From NCBI GenBank assembly GCA_016209155.1, contig JACQWU010000229.1, forward strand, positions 1-5,370: a stretch of DNA of 5,370 bases, in the 5' to 3' direction. Below, one piece after another: positions 1-4,565 of the stretch (its first letter is position 1; every line of letters starts with the position of its first letter). Made by a program: the position numbers and the translations under genes. Source of the DNA: Candidatus Desantisiibacteriota bacterium (GTDB taxonomy: Bacteria > JACRDZ01). The notes below the pieces were generated by a model. It saw nothing but the letters and a program-made list of their open reading frames with translations. It did no database searches and was not told where the DNA came from.

Positions 1-40
1 AAAATAAAAAAAGCATCTTAAAAACAGGATGCTCTTTTTA
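1..40 (-). terminator. Rho-independent terminator, bidirectional, stronger on the - strand
   Basis: The arms AGCATC (12-17) and GATGCT (28-33) form a 6-bp stem around a 10-nt loop. Read leftward, the stem can extend through a G-U wobble (34 with 11) and several A-U pairs, and it is followed by a run of seven U's and then AUUUU. Read rightward, position 11/34 is an A-C mismatch and the tail is CTTTTTA, so termination should be weaker but possible. The hairpin could end both a leftward transcript from 41-250 and a rightward gene lying left of the window. Confidence 0.7.
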
Positions 41-117
41 TAAAAGAACTTAAACTATAAAGTTTTGCTTTAATCTGTTTTTACTATTCACTACTTGATA
101 TATTTTCAAGGTGAAAG
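5..117 (-). ncRNA. Candidate small RNA of about 110 nt, unknown family
   Basis: This leftward transcription unit has a consensus promoter (124-151) and an intrinsic terminator (1-40), with no credible reading frame between them. The predicted start is near 117, and the end is in the U-tract near 5. The first bases fold into a hairpin: the 5' arm is UUCAC then CUUGA (complement of 115-106), the loop is 7 nt, and the 3' arm is UCAAG, a 2-nt bulge, then GUGAA (complement of 98-87). An A/U-rich middle follows, then the terminator hairpin. The longest open stretch noticed is a 13-codon GTG frame without a Shine-Dalgarno. It does not resemble 5S, 4.5S/SRP, 6S or tmRNA in length or motifs. The alternative is an attenuated 5' leader of a gene beyond the left edge. 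The structure is seen in the sequence; transcription is inferred. Confidence 0.42.
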
Positions 118-123
118 AAATAC

Positions 124-151
124 ATTATACTACCTTTTTTTTTAATGTCAA
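124..151 (-). promoter_or_regulatory. Strong sigma70-type promoter, leftward
   Basis: On the - strand the sequence reads TTGACA (complement of 146-151), a 16-nt spacer, then TATAAT (complement of 124-129). Both hexamers match consensus exactly. The bases behind the -35 (about 153-187) are A-tracts on this strand, which resemble an UP element. The predicted start is about 117. The spacer contains nine consecutive A's. Confidence 0.62.
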
Positions 152-248
152 GTACTTTTTTTATATTTTTTAATTTTTTTATTTCTTAATCTTTTCCAAG
201 ATCACTTGACATCTGCATATAATATCTAATCCTTTATCAAATGTCAAG
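144..248. repeat. Three copies of the 8-mer ATGTCAAG / CTTGACAT
   Basis: ATGTCAAG occurs at 145-152 and 241-248, and its inverse CTTGACAT at 205-212. The two direct copies supply the -35 hexamers of the two leftward promoters. The inverted copy sits at the predicted start of the upstream one, so the 205-248 interval is bracketed by an inverted repeat. This could be a paired operator, or simply -35 elements sharing a flanking C. Confidence 0.35.
219..247 (-). promoter_or_regulatory. Second leftward sigma70-type promoter
   Basis: On the - strand TTGACA (complement of 242-247) is followed by a 17-nt spacer and TATTAT (complement of 219-224), a 5/6 match to the -10. The predicted start is near 212. 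It would transcribe through the downstream promoter at 124-151 into the same terminator, giving a longer form of about 205 nt. An A-rich stretch lies behind the -35 (complement of 261-272). Confidence 0.45.
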
Positions 249-283
249 CACAAAATTATCTTTTTTTATTTTCCCCGTGAACA

Positions 284-311
284 TTGATATTATTATGCTT
301 CCGGCTATAAT
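284..311 (+). promoter_or_regulatory. Candidate rightward sigma70-type promoter far upstream of mraZ
   Basis: TTGATA (284-289), a 16-nt spacer and a perfect TATAAT (306-311) predict a start near 318. No reading frame with a ribosome binding site follows closely. If active, it would give either a short RNA or a leader of about 460 nt into mraZ that includes the inverted-repeat element at 559-620. The spacer shares 14 nt with the E. coli lac promoter spacer, probably by coincidence. Confidence 0.42.
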
Positions 312-558
312 CTGTCAGTCATCAGCTATTAACTAAAAAAAAATAGTTATTCTTTTCACCTGCTATATTTATTAGTGGCAAATAAAAACATAAGATAAGA
401 AATTAATATTATATTTTAATATACTTAAAACTAGTAGCTGAACGCTTATATTAATTACATTATTAATAATGGCATTTGCAAAATATAAACCTGTTGAAGA
501 CAAATGATATATGTTGAGCTCTCAAAGTTTTTGATTTCAAATAAACCAAAACAGTAAA
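312..558. other. Non-coding AT-rich stretch, nothing firm
   Basis: No gene is supported here. The best small frame is a 12-codon ATG frame at 469-507 with no Shine-Dalgarno. A weak all-but-A/T stem (TAACTA 330-335 with TAGTTA 344-349, loop of eight A's) is followed by TTCTTTT. A 12-bp palindrome, ATTATTAATAAT, lies at 459-470. Both are the kind of thing AT-rich DNA produces by chance. Confidence 0.5.
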
Positions 559-620
559 ATTCACCCTTATATAGCGGCTGGATTACCATCCAGCTTAAAC
601 AAGGTGAATGGTAATTCGCC
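559..620. repeat. Nested inverted-repeat element with alternative foldings
   Basis: The core is a 7-bp perfect hairpin, GCTGGAT (577-583) with ATCCAGC (588-594) and loop TACC. It is enclosed by a second 7-bp pairing, ATTCACC (559-565) with GGTGAAT (603-609). The 3' arm can instead fold on itself: GGTGAA (603-608) with TTCGCC (615-620), one G-U. A third option pairs ATTACCAT (582-589) with its inverse ATGGTAAT (608-615), extendable to 10 bp. These pairings exclude one another. The element is more GC-rich than its surroundings. It may be a REP-like palindromic repeat, a protein binding site, or an RNA switch in a long mraZ leader. It is not followed by a U-tract, so it is not a simple terminator. 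Confidence 0.5.
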
Positions 621-669
621 TACAAATACTATAATACGTATTTCACAGATACTATTAATATGTTTTATC

Positions 670-698
670 TTGACAAATTACATATAATAGTGTACTAT
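670..698 (+). promoter_or_regulatory. mraZ (dcw operon) promoter
   Basis: TTGACA (670-675), a 17-nt spacer and TACTAT (693-698, 4/6 match) predict a start near 705 and a 5' leader of about 73 nt. A perfect TATAAT at 683-688 is only 7 nt from the TTGACA and lacks a good -35 of its own (660-665 reads ATGTTT), so it is a less likely -10. The putative MraZ repeats overlap the -10 and the start, as expected for autorepression. Confidence 0.58.
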
Positions 699-725
699 TG
701 TGTATTGAAATGTAAAAAAGTGTAG
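686..725 (+). promoter_or_regulatory. Putative MraZ operator: four 10-bp direct repeats
   Basis: TGTA occurs at 691, 701, 711 and 721, exactly one helical turn apart. It is preceded by G in three copies and A in one, so the unit is roughly NNNN(G/A)TGTAN. The fourth unit contains AAAGTGT. MraZ of E. coli is known to bind TGGGN direct repeats spaced by 5 nt, and Mollicute MraZ binds AAAGTG(T/G)-type repeats, both with a 10-bp period just upstream of mraZ. The match in period, copy number and position makes autoregulatory binding the best explanation. Binding itself is inferred. Confidence 0.68.
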
Positions 726-777
726 AATGTTATATTTTTATTATTTTTGTGGATTTTGATATATAAGGAATCAGTAT

Positions 778-1221
778 ATGTTTATGGGTGAATATCAATA
801 TACTATTGATGAGAAAGGCAGACTTAGCATTCCCGCAAAATTCAGAGAAACTCTGGATGTAAAAGGTGAAAAACGGTTAGTTATTACTCGTGGGATGGAT
901 CATTGTTTGTTTGTTTTTCCGGGATACGAATGGCAAATATGGGAAAATAAAATTAAATCACTGCCTGTTACGCAAGCTTCAGCGCGCTCTTTTGTGCGTA
1001 TTATGCTTTCCGGCGCATTTGAAGCTGAACTTAATAAACAGGGAAGAATTCTTATACCTCAAAGTCTGCGGGATTATGCGGAAATAAAAAAAGATGCCGT
1101 GATTATCGGCATTTCCAATCGAATGGAAATATGGGACAAAGCCCGATGGGGAACGTATGTTGAATGTTCTGAAAAAAGTCTTGAAGAAATATCCGAAAAG
1201 CTTGTAAATTTTGGATTTTAA
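778..1221 (+). CDS. mraZ: Transcriptional regulator MraZ
   Basis: MraZ is a DNA-binding protein of the SpoVT/AbrB-like swapped-hairpin fold that forms ring oligomers and regulates its own dcw operon. At 147 aa it has the usual family length. Two homologous domains are visible: residues 5-50 with the signature DEKGRLSIP (11-19), and residues 80-124 with NKQGRILIP (86-94), where N86 replaces the more common Asp. The MFMGEY start is typical of the family. ATG at 778 is preferred over the in-frame ATG at 784 because AAGGA (765-769) lies 8 nt upstream of the first. The gene is first in the cluster, behind a promoter overlapped by four 10-bp repeats that are its probable target. A gap of 67 nt without a terminator separates it from rsmH. 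Confidence 0.97.
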   Translation: MFMGEYQYTIDEKGRLSIPAKFRETLDVKGEKRLVITRGMDHCLFVFPGYEWQIWENKIKSLPVTQASARSFVRIMLSGAFEAELNKQGRILIPQSLRDYAEIKKDAVIIGISNRMEIWDKARWGTYVECSEKSLEEISEKLVNFGF

Positions 1222-1288
1222 CCTAAACGGCAATTGATTATATTTCTCTTTAGTAATTTAGCATTCTATTACTTTAAGGTTTATTGCC

Positions 1289-2236
1289 ATGACTATAAAT
1301 TATCATATCCCAATATTTCGGGAGGAAATTTTAGCATTTTTGAATCTCGAAAATTCTAATGATAAAAAAATTTATGTAGATGCAACAATGGGTGACGGCG
1401 GGCATACATACGGGATAGCTTCATATTTAAAAAATAAAGGCCGAATAATAACGATAGATAAAGATAGTGAAGCCGTTAAACGGGCAAAGTTACGGCTTAA
1501 AAATTTCAGTAATATTATTTATGTTCATGATAATTATGAAAATCTGGAGAATATTCTTAAGTCACATAATATAAGCAAAATTGATGGAATAATTTTTGAT
1601 TTGGGTGTTTCTTCTTTTCAGCTTGATTCATCCGGCAGAGGATTCAGTTTTTCAAATTGTGAGCCTCTGGACATGAGGATGAATCCTGAGGCGTATATAA
1701 CAGCCCGGGATTTAATAAACACCTTACCGGAAGATGAGCTTTCCCGCATAATAAGGGAATTCGGGGAAGAAAAATGGAGCGGAAAAATCGCAAGAGAGAT
1801 AATAAAAGAAAGGATTAAGAATCCAATAAATGACACAGCTCTACTGGTTGAAATTATAAAAAGGTCTATTCCGCGTAAATTTTATCCTAAACATCATGTT
1901 GCAACTAAAACTTTTCAGGCTTTGCGGATAGCTGTTAATCAGGAACTGGTAGATTTAGAAAATGTTTTAATAAAAGCTTGCAGCTTTCTGAATATCGGAG
2001 GAAGAATATGTGTTATCAGTTTTCATTCATTAGAAGATAGAATAGTAAAAAAAACTTTTAGGTGGCTTCAAGGTGAATGCATATGTCCTCCCCGAATGCC
2101 GGTTTGCGGCTGTAATCCAAATAAAGCTTTAAAAATTTTGACATCAAAGGTACTGATTCCTTCGGAAAAAGAAATAGACGAAAATCCGCGATCAAGAAGT
2201 GCCAGATTAAGAGTTGGAGAAAAGATCGGAGATTGA
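1289..2236 (+). CDS. rsmH: 16S rRNA (cytosine(1402)-N(4))-methyltransferase RsmH
   Basis: RsmH (MraW) uses S-adenosylmethionine to methylate N4 of C1402 in the decoding centre of 16S rRNA, acting in the cytoplasm on the small subunit. The 315-aa length is normal. Motifs seen: SAM-binding DATMGDGGHT (31-40), acidic D57 at the end of a beta strand, DGIIFDLGVSS (99-109), DMRM (128-131), TFQALRIAVNQEL (208-220), VISFHSLEDRIVK (242-254), the CxCPPxxPxCxC cluster (264-275) and the C-terminal NPRSRSARLR (299-308). The usual PATR just before TFQALR reads VATK (204-207), a mild deviation. ATG 1289 has AAGG (1276-1279) 9 nt upstream, and the YHIPIFREEIL opening fits the family. The stop is only 3 nt before ftsL, so the two are probably translationally coupled. 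Confidence 0.97.
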   Translation: MTINYHIPIFREEILAFLNLENSNDKKIYVDATMGDGGHTYGIASYLKNKGRIITIDKDSEAVKRAKLRLKNFSNIIYVHDNYENLENILKSHNISKIDGIIFDLGVSSFQLDSSGRGFSFSNCEPLDMRMNPEAYITARDLINTLPEDELSRIIREFGEEKWSGKIAREIIKERIKNPINDTALLVEIIKRSIPRKFYPKHHVATKTFQALRIAVNQELVDLENVLIKACSFLNIGGRICVISFHSLEDRIVKKTFRWLQGECICPPRMPVCGCNPNKALKILTSKVLIPSEKEIDENPRSRSARLRVGEKIGD

Positions 2237-2239
2237 AGA

Positions 2240-2572
2240 ATGAAACCTATTTATCAAAAAAAATTTATGCAGGCTTACGCGGCTGAAAAAAATGCGATTT
2301 CTTTTCAATCGATGTTTTTTTATCTGATTATAATTTTGACATCTCTGGCAATTATTTTATCTTATGTTGGACTTAAGGTTAAGCTAACTCATCTTGGATT
2401 TGAAATTGAATCTATGGAAAAAATTGAAAAAGAATATATTAAAAAAAATCAGCAGCTAAAACTAAAACGCGAAATGCTTCTTTCACTGGAAAGAATTGAA
2501 AAAGTCGCAAAAGATAATCTGGGAATGCAGGTACCAGACAAGGTAAAAATAATACCGGTCAAAAAAGAATAG
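2240..2572 (+). CDS. ftsL: Cell division protein FtsL
   Basis: FtsL is a bitopic inner-membrane protein that forms a complex with FtsB/DivIC and FtsQ/DivIB and helps activate septal peptidoglycan synthesis by FtsWI. The family is poorly conserved in sequence, so the call rests on architecture and place. The 110 residues comprise a 24-residue cytoplasmic tail, one hydrophobic segment (about 25-44), an amphipathic Leu/Ile-rich coiled coil (about 46-86) and the end signature RIEKVAKDNLGMQVPDKV (85-102), typical of FtsL/DivIC proteins. It lies between rsmH and ftsI, the standard ftsL position. ATG 2240 has GGAG (2228-2231) 8 nt upstream, inside the end of rsmH. An FtsB/DivIC-type protein is the only serious alternative and is less likely here. 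Confidence 0.88.
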   Translation: MKPIYQKKFMQAYAAEKNAISFQSMFFYLIIILTSLAIILSYVGLKVKLTHLGFEIESMEKIEKEYIKKNQQLKLKREMLLSLERIEKVAKDNLGMQVPDKVKIIPVKKE

Positions 2573-2625
2573 GTACTGTCTAAAATAATTATAATATTAG
2601 CAATAACAGTTACGGAGATTTTCAG

Positions 2626-4548
2626 GTGAAAAAATTTAAATTTAGAATAAAAATAATATTCAGCGGAATATTCATATTCTTTTTTGTGATTTTTTATAAA
2701 TTAATAGTTATACAAGTTATTAACCACATAGAACCGCGGGAAGTGCACAAAACTCTGGAACCCAAAAGAGGAAGAATTCTGGATAGAAATTGTCAGGAAC
2801 TGGCTATAATGATTGATACTGATTCTCTTTATTGTGTAAAAGGGATACCTTCACCTTATAAAACATCAATTAAGTTGTCTAAGATACTTAATATAGATTT
2901 TAAAAAAATAAATAAAAAATTGCGTTCAGGAAAAGAGTTTACAAAAAAAAAAAAAAAAATTACTTATGAACAGAGTAAAGCTATTGAAAAATTAAATGAT
3001 CCATTTCTTGGATTTATTAAGGAATCTAAACGGATTTATCCAAACATGGAATTAGCTTCCAATATTATCGGGTTTAGTGATATTGATAATAACGGACTGG
3101 AGGGTATAGAATTTTACTATGATTCCTTTCTTATGGGAAAATCGGGATTACTAACAACTGAAAGAGATGCAAGGGGAAGGATTATCACTTCAAAGAACCG
3201 CGGTGTTGTCCCTGTTAAAAACGGATCCGACCTGGTACTGACAATAGATAAGGTTATTCAGCATATTGCAGAACAGGAATTAAAAAGAGCCGCCAGGGAG
3301 TATAATTCTGGCGGAGGTTCGGCAATTGTGATAGATCCTTACAGCGGTGAGATTCTGGCGATGGCGAATTTTCCGTCTTATGATCCGAATGAATTTAATC
3401 GATACGGTGCTTTGAAAAGACGCAATAGAGCTATTACAGATACATTCGAACCGGGATCAACCATGAAAATTTTTACTGCAATCGCCGGCCTCGAAGAAAG
3501 TGTTGTAAAACGCAATGAAATATTTAACTGTAAAAAAGGGAGCCTGGTTGTAGGGGGACATGTTGTTCATGACAGCAAGGAGCATGATTATTTAACTTTC
3601 CAGGGGGTGCTTGAAAAATCCAGCAATATAGGTGTAGTACGCGTTTCTATGCGTCTGGGTAAACAGCGTATATATGATTATTTTAAAAAATTCGGATTTG
3701 GAGAAAAAACAGGAATTGATTTATTGGGAGAAGTCAGGGGGAAGCTCACTCCACCTTCTAATTGGTCAGGTACTTCAATTACAGCAATTCCTATTGGACA
3801 GGAAGTAGGTGTTACTGCAATTCAACTTGCAAGAGCTATTGCTATAGTAGCCAACGGCGGGTATAAAGTAAAACCAATCCTGATTAAAAAAATTATCTCT
3901 TCAGAAGGTAAAACCATAAAAGAATCTCTTCCTGAAATAGGTGAAAAAATAATTTCGGATGCCACTTTAAAGGAAATGCAGATAATTCTTGAAAGTGTTG
4001 TGGAAGAGGGCACAGGAGGAAGAAGCAAAACAGAAGATTATACTGTTGCCGCAAAAACCGGAACCGCGCAAAAATTTGTACCCGGTAAAGGAGGGTATTC
4101 TTCGGGAGAAACAGTTCTTTCCTTTATAGGTTTTGCTCCCACTTCCAAACCCAGGCTTGGTATTGTAGTAATTCTTGACTGTCATGAAACTTCAGGATGG
4201 GCAGAAGGAATACTCGGACCGGTTTTTAAAAATATTGCACAACGCAGTTTGCATTATTTAAATGTGGTTCCTGACAAACCAATCATTGCAAAAAAAAGTA
4301 TAGATGAAGCTGTTTTGGCTTCCTCTTCTTTAGAAAAGAACCGAAAAGTTACAATGGCTTATAAATATCCGGGAAAAATTATGCCGTCATTAACCGGTAT
4401 GAGTATTAAAAAAACACTGGATATATTAAGTAATATGGCAATAGATATAAAAATCATCGGAGAAGGTGTAGTTATAAAACAGGATCCGCCGCCGGGAAGT
4501 CAAATAGAAAAAGGCGGATCATGTATAATTTATTTTGCCAAAAAATAG
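2626..4548 (+). CDS. ftsI: Septal penicillin-binding protein (FtsI/PBP3, class B) with PASTA domain
   Basis: This D,D-transpeptidase cross-links septal peptidoglycan, working with the FtsW glycosyltransferase. In order: a short basic cytoplasmic tail, one membrane anchor (about 11-31), a pedestal/dimerisation domain opening with RGRILDRN (48-55), and a transpeptidase domain (about 228-540). That domain carries the acylated serine motif STMK (278-281), SSN (332-334) and KTGT (477-480), so all catalytic motifs are intact. One C-terminal PASTA domain follows (about 583-638, from MPSLTGMS to the final beta strand). The 640-aa length fits PASTA-bearing FtsI/SpoVD-like proteins. The start is GTG 2626, with GGAG (2614-2617) 8 nt upstream. 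A run of 17 A's (2943-2959) encodes KKKKK near residues 107-111 in the pedestal domain. The gap after ftsL is 53 nt. SpoVD is an alternative name if the host sporulates, which the window does not show. Confidence 0.96.
   Translation: MKKFKFRIKIIFSGIFIFFFVIFYKLIVIQVINHIEPREVHKTLEPKRGRILDRNCQELAIMIDTDSLYCVKGIPSPYKTSIKLSKILNIDFKKINKKLRSGKEFTKKKKKITYEQSKAIEKLNDPFLGFIKESKRIYPNMELASNIIGFSDIDNNGLEGIEFYYDSFLMGKSGLLTTERDARGRIITSKNRGVVPVKNGSDLVLTIDKVIQHIAEQELKRAAREYNSGGGSAIVIDPYSGEILAMANFPSYDPNEFNRYGALKRRNRAITDTFEPGSTMKIFTAIAGLEESVVKRNEIFNCKKGSLVVGGHVVHDSKEHDYLTFQGVLEKSSNIGVVRVSMRLGKQRIYDYFKKFGFGEKTGIDLLGEVRGKLTPPSNWSGTSITAIPIGQEVGVTAIQLARAIAIVANGGYKVKPILIKKIISSEGKTIKESLPEIGEKIISDATLKEMQIILESVVEEGTGGRSKTEDYTVAAKTGTAQKFVPGKGGYSSGETVLSFIGFAPTSKPRLGIVVILDCHETSGWAEGILGPVFKNIAQRSLHYLNVVPDKPIIAKKSIDEAVLASSSLEKNRKVTMAYKYPGKIMPSLTGMSIKKTLDILSNMAIDIKIIGEGVVIKQDPPPGSQIEKGGSCIIYFAKK
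2943..2959 (+). repeat. A17 homopolymer inside ftsI
   Basis: Seventeen consecutive A's span the end of a Thr codon, five Lys codons and the first base of an Ile codon. The frame stays open on both sides at this length. Such tracts are prone to polymerase slippage during transcription and replication, and to sequencing error. Confidence 0.95.
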
Positions 4549-4552
4549 TAAT

Positions 4553-4556
4553 GGAG
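4553..4556 (+). promoter_or_regulatory. Shine-Dalgarno that sets the murF start
   Basis: GGAG lies 9 nt upstream of ATG 4566. An in-frame ATG at 4551 overlaps this GGAG and has no Shine-Dalgarno of its own (upstream bases are the end of ftsI, CCAAAAAATAGTA), so it would only add MEQRH. The downstream ATG is preferred. Confidence 0.75.
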
Positions 4557-4565
4557 CAAAGACAT

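Noticed and set aside
293-306. 14-nt identity to the E. coli lac promoter spacer (TTATGCTTCCGGCT), suggesting vector contamination.
   Set aside because: The match stops on both sides: the lac -35, operator and lacZ start are all absent, and the flanks are native AT-rich sequence. Most likely coincidence, checkable by searching vector databases.
330-356. Stem TAACTA/TAGTTA followed by TTCTTTT as a terminator.
   Set aside because: The stem is six bp, nearly all A-T, with an 8-A loop and an interrupted T-run. It is too weak to call in DNA of this composition.
469-507. Twelve-codon ATG frame as a leader peptide.
   Set aside because: There is no Shine-Dalgarno, no regulatory codon run, and such a short frame is expected by chance.
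630-635. TATAAT upstream of the mraZ promoter as a further promoter.
   Set aside because: No -35-like hexamer at 16-18 nt (AATGGT and neighbours) and no extended -10.
633-642. AATACGTATT 10-bp palindrome as an operator.
   Set aside because: A single short AT-rich palindrome with no repeat or known factor, so there is nothing to support a call.
683-688. Perfect TATAAT as the mraZ -10.
   Set aside because: It lies only 7 nt from TTGACA and has no acceptable -35 at 16-18 nt and no TG extension. TACTAT at 693-698 with a 17-nt spacer fits better, though secondary use cannot be excluded.
979-1233. 84-residue - strand frame opposite mraZ.
   Set aside because: It is a shadow of mraZ, which has clear family motifs. 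The same holds for the - strand frames opposite rsmH, ftsI and murF.
4551-4565. Start of murF at ATG 4551.
   Set aside because: That ATG overlaps the GGAG that serves ATG 4566 and has no ribosome binding site of its own.
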